DNA from: Marivita sp. XM-24bin2
GTDB lineage: Bacteria; Pseudomonadota; Alphaproteobacteria; Rhodobacterales; Rhodobacteraceae
NCBI GenBank assembly: GCA_003149565.1
Contig: QCWH01000005.1
Span: 74,878-136,320 of the forward strand
Reading direction: 5' to 3'
Length of the DNA: 61,443 nt
Part shown: positions 16,694 to 25,334 of the stretch, piece by piece
Position numbering within the stretch: position 1 is the stretch's first letter
How the letters are laid out: each line of letters opens with the position of its first letter
Position numbers and translations under genes: made by a program
Notes under the pieces: model-generated
Told to the model about the DNA's origin: nothing
The model's database searches: none
What the model saw: only the letters and a program-made list of their open reading frames with translations

Positions 16694-17386
16694 CTACCGC
16701 GGGACAGTCCACCCTCCCGGCAAATCATCGCGGCGCCGTTTGGGCGACTTGATCCGCGACAGAAATGACTCGGCTCCGGTCACCAGCTTTCCAACACCGG
16801 GTACCTTGCGCATCTGCGATTTCACCTTTTCCACCTGCATCACATCATCGATGCGACGGTCGAGAAAGGCCCAAGTCGCCTGATTATCAAGCGAGTCGTC
16901 GCCCAACCAGTACAGCACGGTGGACGAGTAGACCCCCGAGAGAGTCGCACGCTTGGTGTACCAGTTGATGTCACGCGACGTATCCCCCAGCACGGTCCAG
17001 ATGCGATCGGCCGTCCCCCAGATCAACTTCGCCCCTTCAGCGGCGTGCATCGGGAGAGCAAAAAGTGTTGCGCCGCGCCGGACCGCTTCTTTGTCCTCAA
17101 CCGATTCGATGCGCAGGCGCACCGCCAGGGCGACCTTGTCTCGGAAACGCATATCGGAGAGGTCTTTCGACTCGAGTGCTGCCGCCATCGCGTCGTCGCC
17201 ACGCCGGTGATAGGCTGCCGCCAGATCAATCGCGCCACGCGGAAAAAGGCCCTTTGCAACGGCCGGCGCGACCTCAACATCCTTTATTGCCGCATTGAAC
17301 GCGGTGTCGGACCACCCATCGAATGGGACATGCATCAAAGCCGCATCCAGAATTTCGGTTGCGATATCGCGTGGTGTGTCGGTCAT
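16694..17386 (-). CDS. COQ9 family protein
   Basis: A 230-residue COQ9 homologue. Seen: the N-terminal helical part (EILDAALMHVPFDGWSDTAF) and the C-terminal COQ9 domain with WYTKRATLSGVYSSTVLYWL and DNQATWAFLDRRIDDVMQVE. COQ9 is a lipid-binding partner of COQ7 in ubiquinone synthesis in mitochondria; bacterial members are confined largely to alphaproteobacteria and presumed similar. A GGAGG site precedes the start. The gene lies near rpsU, an arrangement I recognise from other alphaproteobacteria. Confidence 0.92.
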   Translation of the reverse strand: MTDTPRDIATEILDAALMHVPFDGWSDTAFNAAIKDVEVAPAVAKGLFPRGAIDLAAAYHRRGDDAMAAALESKDLSDMRFRDKVALAVRLRIESVEDKEAVRRGATLFALPMHAAEGAKLIWGTADRIWTVLGDTSRDINWYTKRATLSGVYSSTVLYWLGDDSLDNQATWAFLDRRIDDVMQVEKVKSQMRKVPGVGKLVTGAESFLSRIKSPKRRRDDLPGGWTVPR

Positions 17387-17545
17387 GGTAGAGCCTCCGC
17401 AGGATCGGTTGCTGTCTTTTGCATCAAACTAGGCCGGATACCCACGTTACGCCACAGTCACACGTCTCATGTGCCGCATTTGTTGTGGACGCCACCAGAG
17501 ATGTGGATATCAAGCCACCCATAAATTGATTTCAGCCCCGAAACG

Positions 17546-18313
17546 TTGTCAGAGCGTGAAACGTTCCATATTTCGAGGGTCGACGTCGATGATATCCAAT
17601 TTGAATTTTGTGGGATGCAGATATTCGTGACACGGCAAGCATTCGATTTCACGCTTCTTTTTTTGGCAACCGGCGTACTCGTGGCAGCCTTTATCGCGTC
17701 TGCCATGTCGGGCGATATCTTCTTCACCTATTTCGGTGCCGAAGATTCACTCGTCGAAAACGCAACCGCGATCGTACTTGGCATCTGCGGGCTTGCACTT
17801 TGGTGGCGAGCCCTCCAAGCAAAGCCGTTTGTGTCGCGGACCGTTGTGGCCTTGGGTGTGCTCTACGGTCTTGTCTATATCTGGGCTGGAGGAGAAGAGA
17901 TTTCTTGGGGCCAACGCATTCTTGGATTTGAAAGTCCCGAATATTTTCAGGAAAATAACGATCAGCAGGAATTTACATTCCACAACCTTGTGATCGGCGA
18001 TGTCAAACTTGACGAACTTATTTTCGGGCCGGTTCTGTCCTACATCATTCTCGCCTATCTTATCGTCCTGCCGCTGCTGTGGCCGCGCGCCGCGTGGGTG
18101 CAAGCCTTGGCGCGCAAAATGATCATCCCGGTACCACAGCTGTACCATGCGGCATTTGCTTTGGGTGTAACGCTGATCATACCATTCCTCGATGAAAGCC
18201 GCCGGTGGGAGGTCTATGAGTGCATCTTTGCTCTTCTGTCGCTGGCGATCTTCCTCCATCCGGCAAATCACCTGCCGGGCAGAACGGATCAGCGCGATCC
18301 CATGTCGGGGTGA
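17546..18313 (+). CDS. conserved multi-pass membrane protein with GGEEISWGQR motif
   Basis: A 255-residue protein with about six hydrophobic segments. Between the third and fourth sits a polar conserved block, AGGEEISWGQRILGFESPEY then QQEFTFHNL, in which E-E-I-S-W-G-Q-R and F-x-x-H-N-L recur in uncharacterised membrane proteins of many bacteria. The clustered acidic, His and Arg residues at a membrane boundary suggest a catalytic or metal site, but this is inference. The frame opens with TTG at 17546; an ATG at 17615 is an alternative that leaves the first membrane segment intact. Function unknown. Confidence 0.7.
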   Translation: MSERETFHISRVDVDDIQFEFCGMQIFVTRQAFDFTLLFLATGVLVAAFIASAMSGDIFFTYFGAEDSLVENATAIVLGICGLALWWRALQAKPFVSRTVVALGVLYGLVYIWAGGEEISWGQRILGFESPEYFQENNDQQEFTFHNLVIGDVKLDELIFGPVLSYIILAYLIVLPLLWPRAAWVQALARKMIIPVPQLYHAAFALGVTLIIPFLDESRRWEVYECIFALLSLAIFLHPANHLPGRTDQRDPMSG

Positions 18314-18314
18314 C

Positions 18315-18343
18315 TGGACAAACCCTCTCTGCCTTGCTATACG
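18315..18343 (+). promoter_or_regulatory. promoter of rpsU
   Basis: TGGACA at 18315-18320 and TATACG at 18338-18343 with a 17-base spacer, 53 bases upstream of the rpsU start codon, immediately after the preceding gene's stop. Confidence 0.55.
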
Positions 18344-18396
18344 GCGCGCTCCTGCAAATCCTTGCAAATCCAACTTAGAAAGGTGGTGAAAACCAC

Positions 18397-18603
18397 ATGC
18401 AGGTTAGTGTTCGTGACAACAACGTCGATCAGGCGCTCCGCGCTCTGAAGAAAAAGCTGCAGCGTGAAGGCGTTTTTCGTGAAATGAAGCTCAAGCAACA
18501 TTTCGAAAAGCCGTCCGAGAAAAAAGCACGCGAGAAGGCCGAAGCGATCCGCCGTGCGCGCAAACTGGCGCGTAAGAAGGCACAACGCGAAGGTATGCTC
18601 TAA
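18397..18603 (+). CDS. rpsU: 30S ribosomal protein S21
   Basis: A 68-residue S21 of standard length: [20 protein letters not shown], then the basic tail with [17 protein letters not shown]. It sits near the anti-Shine-Dalgarno helix of the 30S subunit. AAAGGTGG precedes the start; its own promoter and terminator frame it as a single-gene unit. Confidence 0.97.
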   Translation: MQVSVRDNNVDQALRALKKKLQREGVFREMKLKQHFEKPSEKKAREKAEAIRRARKLARKKAQREGML

Positions 18604-18636
18604 GCAGTTCTTTCCAACACGCATTGATTTTGACTG

Positions 18637-18672
18637 CCCCCGGAGCTCCGAGCTTTCGGGGGTTTGTTTTTT
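18637..18672 (+). terminator. intrinsic terminator of rpsU
   Basis: CCCCCG (18637-18642) pairs with CGGGGG (18657-18662); an internal GGAGCTCC self-complementary loop may extend the stem, and TTTGTTTTTT follows. Confidence 0.85.
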
Positions 18673-18938
18673 CGGGTTTATTGAGCCTTGACCGCAGTTG
18701 GTGCAGGATCTTCATCAGAGAATTCTGTCAGGGCCACATAGAGTCCTGATCTGGCTGAGCGAGAAGCCTGCCCCATTCCATTTCAATCACCACCAGACTT
18801 GCGCGACCAAGGTCCTTGTGCCAGCCTATGCATGAGCTCGGCCAAAATATTTTCGACCTGAGTTCTTAATTATTTGGCCTGCTTGGATGGCCGCAAATCC
18901 GAGTGCCCCAGCATGGCCCTCTTGCGAGGATTTGAATC
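18673..18938. other. intergenic region with no recognised gene
   Basis: About 265 bases between the rpsU terminator and the next gene. No credible coding frame or RNA gene was recognised. The segment is AT-richer around 18845-18875, where a promoter for the downstream gene could lie. Confidence 0.4.
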
Positions 18939-19490
18939 ATGTCTGGAGAAAATTCAGCAACCAACGCAGCCGTTACTGTCGCTGCATTTGCCGTAGAACG
19001 TGCAATCGGCGGCGCGCGTGGCAGTGTCGCGGGGTTGGCCGTTCAGCCGGTCGTTTGGGCGGTCACAGGCAACGGACCCGACGCGGGTGATGCATTTATC
19101 TACGGTGTCGGTGTGGCTGGAGCAGCCGCAGGTTGGATTCTGGTGGTACCCGCGACCGTCACGGGGATCATCAAGGCTGCTGTCGACGACTATGTCGGAG
19201 GTTTGGTTCATGAGGCCAAACAAGACGAACCCGAGGCCATTCGCGGCGGGATTTATGGAACGGATGATTATGATTTCTGGGCGTCCAACAATCACATCAC
19301 CGCAATGACCATCGCCAGTTATGGCGGCGTCGCCTGGCAGCATCCGAACGGGGCCTACTGCTTTATCAAAGACGCGAGCGATACGCTGATCTGTGACTAC
19401 CACCCCCAATCATACCAACGGCTCTACCGCCCGGTATTGCCACTGCGCCGCAACGGTGACCGCGTTGTCTGGACAAGTGCTGACTTTTGA
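18939..19490 (+). CDS. hypothetical protein with glycine/alanine-rich hydrophobic N-terminal half
   Basis: 183 residues, family not recognised. The first 90 residues are Ala/Gly/Val rich and hydrophobic (AGLAVQPVVWAVTG, FIYGVGVAGAAAGWILVVPA, TVTGIIKAAVDDYVGGLV), suggesting one or two membrane-inserting hairpins. The second half is soluble and aromatic rich (YGTDDYDFWASNNHITAMTI, WQHPNGAYCFIKDASDTLIC, YHPQSYQRLYRPVLPL). The ATG has a GAGGA site ten bases upstream. The plan (small-residue hydrophobic part plus soluble part) recalls glycine-zipper or bacteriocin-like proteins, but nothing supports a function. Confidence 0.6.
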   Translation: MSGENSATNAAVTVAAFAVERAIGGARGSVAGLAVQPVVWAVTGNGPDAGDAFIYGVGVAGAAAGWILVVPATVTGIIKAAVDDYVGGLVHEAKQDEPEAIRGGIYGTDDYDFWASNNHITAMTIASYGGVAWQHPNGAYCFIKDASDTLICDYHPQSYQRLYRPVLPLRRNGDRVVWTSADF

Positions 19491-19565
19491 TCAGCAAACA
19501 AGCGCTTCCCTCCCCCATCGCGATCTGACACCTTGAGAGTCACACGATGAGGGGAGGATGCCGCA

Positions 19566-20243
19566 TTGGCCAAGGTCTGTATTTTTGACGCGTATGGAAC
19601 ACTGTTCGACGTGGCAGCGGCCGCGCGGGCTGCCGCCGACGAACCTGGGCGCGAAGCGCTTCAGGCGGTCTGGCCAGAGCTAGCGGAACACTGGCGGTTG
19701 AAGCAGCTACAGTACACATGGCTCCGCACCATCACCGATGACTACACCCCGTTTTGGGAGGTCACCAAAGACGGTCTTGATTGGGCAATGGAAAAGGTCG
19801 GCCTCACGGACGATCCGGAATTGCGAGAACGACTCTTGGCGCTCTACTGGGAATTGGCCCCTTATCGCGAAGTACCTATCATGCTGGCGCAATTGAAAGC
19901 CGCCGGGAAAACGTGTGCAATCCTGTCAAATGGCAGCAAGGACATGCTCGAAGGTGCGGTCGACAGCGCGGGGATCGGCGTTTTCCTGGACGCCGTATTG
20001 TCCGTGGAGGACGTCGACATCTTCAAACCTTCGTCCGAAGTGTACGACATGGTTGGCAATGAGTTTGGGTGTGCCAAAGAGGATGTTCTCTTCGTATCCT
20101 CAAACGGCTGGGACATTGCCGGGGCGAGCGGCTATGGCTTCGAAACCGTCTGGGTCAATCGCGCAGGCGATCCGGTGGACCGGCTGCCACACCAGCCAAA
20201 ACATGTTCTGTCGGACCTGAGCACAATTCCGGAGTTGGCATGA
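19566..20243 (+). CDS. (S)-2-haloacid dehalogenase-like HAD hydrolase
   Basis: A 225-residue type II haloacid dehalogenase. Nucleophile D8 lies in CIFDAYGTLFDV; motif 2 is ILSNGSKDML, motif 3 lysine is in DIFKPSSEVYDM, and the L-2-haloacid dehalogenase signature appears as FVSSNGWDIAGASGYGFETVWVNR minus its ends. Members hydrolyse the carbon-halogen bond of short 2-haloacids. Start is TTG with GGGAGGA upstream. Its stop overlaps the ATGATG of the alpha/beta hydrolase, heading a tightly packed operon. Confidence 0.87.
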   Translation: MAKVCIFDAYGTLFDVAAAARAAADEPGREALQAVWPELAEHWRLKQLQYTWLRTITDDYTPFWEVTKDGLDWAMEKVGLTDDPELRERLLALYWELAPYREVPIMLAQLKAAGKTCAILSNGSKDMLEGAVDSAGIGVFLDAVLSVEDVDIFKPSSEVYDMVGNEFGCAKEDVLFVSSNGWDIAGASGYGFETVWVNRAGDPVDRLPHQPKHVLSDLSTIPELA

Positions 20244-21064
20244 TGCCGCGTTTCACCACATCTGATGGCCTTTCGCTTCACTACACGGATGACGGTGAGG
20301 GACTGCCTGTTCTCTGCCTCGCTGGACTGACACGCGACGGTCGCGACTTTGAATTTGTCGCACCGCATCTTGATACCGTGCGCTTGATCAGACTGGATTA
20401 CCGCGGTCGCGGCCAATCGGACTGGGGAGATCCGGCGACCTATCAGATCCCGTTCGAAGGCCGCGATGCGATCGAACTCCTGGATCATCTCGGTATCGAA
20501 CAGGCCGCAATTCTGGGCACGTCCCGCGGCGGTTTGATTGCGATGGTGCTCGCCGCGACGGCCAAGAACCGGTTGCTCGGCGTCGCCCTCAACGACATCG
20601 GACCCGAAATTGCCCCTGAGGGGTTGGCAGTGATCAAGGACTACCTGGGCCGTCCGCCGGTGTTGAAAACCCACGCCGAGATGGCCGATGCGCGTGCGCG
20701 GGTCCTGACAGGCTTCCCGAATGTGCCACCAGAGCGCTGGCTCAGAGAAGCGCAGATCCTGTTCAATGAAACCGAGAACGGACTGGAACTGACCTACGAC
20801 CCCAGATTGCGCGAGGCGGTTCTTGAGGGCGGCGCTCAACCGTCGCCTGATCTGTGGCCGCTTTTCGACGCGCTCTCCGGTCTCCCCTTGGCCTGCATCC
20901 GAGGCGCAAACTCCGACCTGTTGTCTACCGAGACCTTTGCCGAGATGAAACGGCGGCGCCCTGACATGGTAGCGGTGGAAGTTCCGGACCGTGGCCACAT
21001 TCCCTTTCTTGACGAACCCGAAAGCCTGAACGCATTACGGCGCTGGCTCGATATGCTTAGGTAA
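20240..21064 (+). CDS. alpha/beta hydrolase
   Basis: A 274-residue alpha/beta hydrolase. The nucleophile elbow is GTSRGG, the acid is likely in IRGANSDLLS, and the base is H in RGHIPFLDEPE. The HG-type oxyanion region reads LAGLTRDGRDFE, and DYRGRGQSDW is the conserved Arg-Gly-x-Gly loop. The start at 20240 overlaps the dehalogenase stop (ATGA), with a second ATG right after; a longer frame upstream lies inside the dehalogenase gene and is rejected. Substrate unknown; position suggests a cytoplasmic ester or lactone hydrolase in the same pathway. Confidence 0.85.
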   Translation: MMPRFTTSDGLSLHYTDDGEGLPVLCLAGLTRDGRDFEFVAPHLDTVRLIRLDYRGRGQSDWGDPATYQIPFEGRDAIELLDHLGIEQAAILGTSRGGLIAMVLAATAKNRLLGVALNDIGPEIAPEGLAVIKDYLGRPPVLKTHAEMADARARVLTGFPNVPPERWLREAQILFNETENGLELTYDPRLREAVLEGGAQPSPDLWPLFDALSGLPLACIRGANSDLLSTETFAEMKRRRPDMVAVEVPDRGHIPFLDEPESLNALRRWLDMLR

Positions 21065-21067
21065 ACA

Positions 21068-22045
21068 ATGGATATTCAACGTATTGAAGCGGCAGCAGGT
21101 CGCCTGAAAGGTCACGCGCGCGTGACGCCACTCCTGTCCTCGCCCTTCCTGGATGAGATCGCCGGACGCCGTGTTCTGATCAAAGCTGAATGCTTGCAGC
21201 ACACCGGAAGCTTCAAATATCGCGGCGCGCGCTCGGCTGTATCGGCGTTACCCGATGAGCAGCGGAAAACTGGGGTGATCGCGTATTCGTCGGGCAACCA
21301 CGCTCAGGGTGTGGCCTTGGCCGCGCGGCAGTTCGACATCAGCGCGGTTATCGTAATGCCGTCTGACGCGCCCCAAATGAAAATTGACAACACCCGGGCA
21401 CTCGGTGCCGAGGTTGTTCTGTATGACCGCGCCACCGAAGACCGGGACGCGATCGGCAGCGCTCTGGCCAAAGATCGTGGCCTGACTCTGATCCGACCGT
21501 TCGACGAACCCGAAGTCATTGCCGGACAAGGGACATGTGGGCTCGAAATCGCAACACAGGCGGCTGAGATGGGCGTGAAAGAGGCTGACGTGATCGTCTG
21601 TTGTGGCGGCGGGGGGCTGACCTCAGGCATTGCACTGGCGCTCGACTCCCGCGCTCCGGACATGCGTGTGCGACCGGCGGAGCCTGAGAATTTTGACGAC
21701 GTGACCCGCTCTCTGGCGGCAGGCCAGATCGAACGAAATACGGGCAGTGCCAGCGGGCTGTGCGACGCCATCGTGACCCCGCAACCCGGCAATCTTACAT
21801 TCCCAATCATGCACCGGCTTTGTGGACCGGGGATTGTCGTCTCCGAAGAAGAGGCGCAACGTGCAATGGCACAGGCGTTTGCACGGCTCAAACTGGTGGC
21901 CGAACCTGGCGGTGCGGTGGCTTTGGCAGCGGCGCTTTATCATGGCGATGAGATCGACAGTGACACTGTTATCTGCACAATTTCCGGTGGCAATGTTGAT
22001 CGAGCCGTGTTCCTGCGTGCCCTGGAACAGTTCGGCGAAGGATGA
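21068..22045 (+). CDS. threonine/serine dehydratase family (PLP fold type II)
   Basis: A 325-residue PLP enzyme. The Schiff-base lysine is in HTGSFKYRGARSA, SSGNHAQGVALAA is the substrate/cofactor loop, and CCGGGGLTSG binds the PLP phosphate. The length without a C-terminal ACT domain matches catabolic serine/threonine dehydratases, serine racemase and threo-3-hydroxyaspartate ammonia-lyase, which cannot be told apart here. Starts three bases after the hydrolase stop, so co-translated. Confidence 0.86.
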   Translation: MDIQRIEAAAGRLKGHARVTPLLSSPFLDEIAGRRVLIKAECLQHTGSFKYRGARSAVSALPDEQRKTGVIAYSSGNHAQGVALAARQFDISAVIVMPSDAPQMKIDNTRALGAEVVLYDRATEDRDAIGSALAKDRGLTLIRPFDEPEVIAGQGTCGLEIATQAAEMGVKEADVIVCCGGGGLTSGIALALDSRAPDMRVRPAEPENFDDVTRSLAAGQIERNTGSASGLCDAIVTPQPGNLTFPIMHRLCGPGIVVSEEEAQRAMAQAFARLKLVAEPGGAVALAAALYHGDEIDSDTVICTISGGNVDRAVFLRALEQFGEG

Positions 22046-22054
22046 CAAGGCCTC

Positions 22055-22843
22055 ATGCTGATCGCTGACCTGAAAGATATTCAGCTGCATTATAGAATTG
22101 ATGGCGATCCGGACGGTGCGCCCGTTGTCTTTGCTAACTCCTTGGGCACGGATCTGCGTCTTTGGGACAAGGTAATTGAGCGCCTTCCTCAAACTGGCCT
22201 CAAATATATCCGTTACGACAAACGCGGCCACGGTCTGTCGGACTGCCCCAAACCGCCCTATGGCATGGGCACCCTCGTTCGAGATGTCGAACAGCTTATG
22301 GATCACCTCGACGTGCGGGATGCCATCTTTGTCGGTTTGTCCATTGGCGGAATGATTGCACAAGGTCTGGCGGCAAAGCGGCTCGACCTCGTGCGGGCCT
22401 TGGTGCTGTCCAACACCGCAGCCCGGATTGCCACGCGCGAGATTTGGGCCCAGCGGATCGCCGATGTCGAAACGGGCGGCGTCGAAGCTCTGGCGGACGC
22501 AACAATGATGCGCTGGTTCACTCCGGCCTTCCGCCAAACGTCTGAATTCCGGATGTGGCGCAATATGCTGACGCGAACCCCGGCGGACGGGTATATTGGT
22601 TGCTCGCAAGCAATCGCAGGAACCGATTTCTACACCACGACTGCCGCACTACGCTTGCCGACACTGGGCATTGCAGGCAGTGAAGATGGATCGACACCGG
22701 CTGATCTAGTGCGGGAGACCGTAGACCTTGTACCCGGTTCATACTTTCAATTGATCCGCAAAACCGGTCATCTGCCCTGCGTCGAGGCACCTGACACGTT
22801 TGCGCGAATACTGACTGAGTTTATCGCTGCACAGGCGCATTGA
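22055..22843 (+). CDS. pcaD: 3-oxoadipate enol-lactonase-like alpha/beta hydrolase
   Basis: A 262-residue hydrolase strongly resembling PcaD: FANSLGTDLRLWDKV, YIRYDKRGHGLSD, catalytic Ser in FVGLSIGGMIAQGLAA, acid in GSEDGSTP and His in RKTGHLPCVEAP. PcaD opens 3-oxoadipate enol-lactone in the protocatechuate pathway. No pcaHG, pcaB, pcaC or pcaQ is in the window, so this copy is detached from the canonical cluster and could act on another enol-lactone. It starts nine bases after the dehydratase gene, forming the last gene of the HAD operon. Confidence 0.82.
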   Translation: MLIADLKDIQLHYRIDGDPDGAPVVFANSLGTDLRLWDKVIERLPQTGLKYIRYDKRGHGLSDCPKPPYGMGTLVRDVEQLMDHLDVRDAIFVGLSIGGMIAQGLAAKRLDLVRALVLSNTAARIATREIWAQRIADVETGGVEALADATMMRWFTPAFRQTSEFRMWRNMLTRTPADGYIGCSQAIAGTDFYTTTAALRLPTLGIAGSEDGSTPADLVRETVDLVPGSYFQLIRKTGHLPCVEAPDTFARILTEFIAAQAH

Positions 22844-22911
22844 CTGAAAAACTGTCAAGTGTAGTTTACACATTGAGGGCGCTCTTGGCCTGACTCGGAA
22901 AGATTCGCCGC

Positions 22912-24117
22912 ATGCGCCTGCCTGTCGTCTTTATTCTGATCACTGTGATGATCGATGCGATGGGAGTCGGCCTGATTATTCCCGTAATGCCCGATCTGAT
23001 CCGCGAGGTGACGGGAGGTGATCTTGCAAATGCCGCCCTGTGGGGGGGCGTTCTCGCGACCGTTTTTGCGGTCATGCAGTTTCTCTTCGGCCCGGTGATT
23101 GGCAATTTGTCGGATCGGTTCGGCAGACGTCCCGTTCTGCTTATCTCTTTGGTGGTGATGGCTGCGGATTATGTCGTCATGGCCACTGCCGGAACAATGT
23201 GGCTCTTGTTGCTGGGACGTATCGTCGGGGGCATTACCTCTGCCACACAGGCGACCGCTTCGGCTTTTATGGCGGACATTTCAGACCCCGCCAAAAAAGC
23301 GCAAAATTTCGGACTGGTCGGCGCGGCTTTTGGTTTGGGCTTTGTCATCGGCCCCTTGATGGGCGGTCTGCTTGGTGAATGGGGCACCCGCGCACCGTTC
23401 TGGGCCGCAGCAGCGCTGGCCGGAGCAAACGCAGTTTTCGGCTATTTTGTTCTTCAGGAAACCGTAACGGATGCAATCCGGCGCCCCTTTGACTGGCGTC
23501 GCGCCAATCCGCTGGGCGCATTCAGATCTCTGAGAGAGTTGCCCGGGTTGGGCCGATTGTTCGCGGTGTTCTTTCTCTATCAAGTGGCGTTCTTTGTGTA
23601 TCCGGCGGTCTGGGCCTATTTCGGACAGGCACGGTTCGGGTGGAACGCCGGCATGATCGGACTGTCCCTGGGGCTCTTCGGCATCATGATGGCGATTGTG
23701 CAAGGCGGGTTGATCCGCCTGATCCTCGCCCGTCTGGGCGAACGCGGCACAGTCATCTATGGTCTTGTCTTCGATGTCTTTGCCTTTGGCGCCCTCGCTT
23801 TTGTCACGTCCGGCACAATTGCCCTGATCCTGACACCAATGGCTGCTTTGGGGGCCGTGATCACTCCGGCCCTACAAGGCATCATGTCCAAAGCCGTCGG
23901 CGACAGGCGGCAGGGAGAACTTCAGGGGGCGCTGACCTCGGTCGGTGCCGTCGCGATGATCATCGCACCGATGGTCATGACAGGCGTCTTCGCGCAGTTC
24001 ACCCACAGCGAGGCGGAAATTTACTTTCCCGGCGCGCCCTTCCTGCTGTCGCTTGGCCTGATCATCGTCGCCCTGCTGGTCTTTCTGAGTCCACGCAGGC
24101 ACGCTGTCGCAGTCTGA
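22912..24117 (+). CDS. MFS transporter of the tetracycline-exporter-like group
   Basis: A 401-residue, 12-span major facilitator protein. MFS motif A is GNLSDRFGRRPVLL between spans 2 and 3; the N-terminal MIDAMGVGLIIPVMPDLI and motif C-like GAAFGLGFVIGPLMGGLLG match the TCR/TetA drug:proton antiporters. Chromosomal members of this group in marine alphaproteobacteria are not proven tetracycline exporters, so resistance should not be assumed. It follows the PcaD-like gene after 68 bases and may be in a separate unit. Confidence 0.86.
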   Translation: MRLPVVFILITVMIDAMGVGLIIPVMPDLIREVTGGDLANAALWGGVLATVFAVMQFLFGPVIGNLSDRFGRRPVLLISLVVMAADYVVMATAGTMWLLLLGRIVGGITSATQATASAFMADISDPAKKAQNFGLVGAAFGLGFVIGPLMGGLLGEWGTRAPFWAAAALAGANAVFGYFVLQETVTDAIRRPFDWRRANPLGAFRSLRELPGLGRLFAVFFLYQVAFFVYPAVWAYFGQARFGWNAGMIGLSLGLFGIMMAIVQGGLIRLILARLGERGTVIYGLVFDVFAFGALAFVTSGTIALILTPMAALGAVITPALQGIMSKAVGDRRQGELQGALTSVGAVAMIIAPMVMTGVFAQFTHSEAEIYFPGAPFLLSLGLIIVALLVFLSPRRHAVAV

Positions 24118-24191
24118 CAGACGGCGGTCGAGTTCCCACTTGCGCTTGCGCGAAACGCGCCTCAGGTTGCCGACCAATAAATGGAGGCCTC

Positions 24192-25271
24192 ATGACCCGT
24201 ATCACCGCCGCCGTATGCACCGAATTTGGGCAGCCCCTGCAGCTTGAAGAGCTTGATCTGCGAGCCCCGGAGGCCGGAGAGATTGAAGTGACGCTCGAAG
24301 CGGTGGCGATCTGCCACTCGGACATCCATTTCGCCGAAGGCGCCTGGGGCGGGGACCTCCCTGCGGTTTACGGCCACGAAGCGGCCGGCCGGATCTCTGC
24401 CATTGGACCAAGTGTACGCGGATTGGCCGAAGGGCAACGCGTCGTGGTAACGCTCATTAAATCCTGCGGAACCTGTCCGAATTGCGCCAGCGGCAAACCG
24501 ACAATCTGCGAAACGCCGGGCACCGAGGCATCACCGCTCTCCCGCTTGGACGGAGCGCCGGTTGTGCAAGCGATGAATTGCGGTGCATTTGCCGAGCGCG
24601 TGGTCGTCGACCAGAGCCAGGTTGTCCCCCTGCCTGACGATATGCCGCCCGAAGCTGTGGCTCTGATGGCCTGCGGTGTCATCACCGGAGTTGGCGCTGT
24701 CGTGAATGCGGGGCACCTGCGGGCGGGCGAAGACGTTGTCGTGATTGGTGCGGGTGGCGTTGGCCTCAACGCAATTCAAGGTGCGCGAATTGCCGGTGCC
24801 CGACGGATCGTGGCGGTCGATATGACCGAGGACAAGCTGGAGACGGCCAAAGCATTCGGCGCTACAGATGGTGTGCTTGCCACCGGCAAAGCGCCCTGGA
24901 AACAGGTCACGCGCATTCTGGGACGTGGGGCCGATCTGGTCGCGGTGACCGTCGGAGCGATTCCCGCCTACAACACCGCGCTTCGGTATATGGGATGGGG
25001 CGGCCGTATGGTGATGATCGGTATGCCGCATTCCGGTGCAATGGCCGAATACGAACCCGTAGTCCTCGCCTATATGGCGCAGGGCATGGTGGGCTCCAAA
25101 ATGGGTGACGTTGTAATTCGCCGCGACATCCCATGGCTTGCCGACCTCTATCGCCAGGACCGGCTCAAGCTGGATGAACTCGTGTCAGGGCGCTGGTCTC
25201 TGGATCAGATCAACGAGGCCATCGCCAACACAAAGGCTGGGGACGCCAAACGCAACGTCATTCTCTTCTGA
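24192..25271 (+). CDS. zinc-dependent alcohol dehydrogenase
   Basis: A 359-residue medium-chain dehydrogenase. Catalytic zinc ligands are in AICHSDIH and YGHEAAG, structural zinc cysteines in CGTCPNCASGKPTIC, and the Rossmann motif is GAGGVGLNAIQGA, followed by VAVDMTEDKLETAK with Asp indicating NAD preference. It oxidises an alcohol (or reduces an aldehyde) with NAD. The ATG at 24192 follows ATGGAGG, so the long open frame upstream is not part of it. Followed by the enolase-superfamily gene after 63 bases. Confidence 0.88.
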   Translation: MTRITAAVCTEFGQPLQLEELDLRAPEAGEIEVTLEAVAICHSDIHFAEGAWGGDLPAVYGHEAAGRISAIGPSVRGLAEGQRVVVTLIKSCGTCPNCASGKPTICETPGTEASPLSRLDGAPVVQAMNCGAFAERVVVDQSQVVPLPDDMPPEAVALMACGVITGVGAVVNAGHLRAGEDVVVIGAGGVGLNAIQGARIAGARRIVAVDMTEDKLETAKAFGATDGVLATGKAPWKQVTRILGRGADLVAVTVGAIPAYNTALRYMGWGGRMVMIGMPHSGAMAEYEPVVLAYMAQGMVGSKMGDVVIRRDIPWLADLYRQDRLKLDELVSGRWSLDQINEAIANTKAGDAKRNVILF

Positions 25272-25334
25272 TCAACGCCAGCCCACCGCGCGTTTTCGTC
25301 AAAGCAGTACTACCCCGACAAGAAAGGGCCTTCC

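Noticed and set aside
22912-24117. Tetracycline resistance gene
   Set aside because: The protein belongs to the TetA-like MFS group, but there is no tetR neighbour or mobile context, so calling resistance is not justified.
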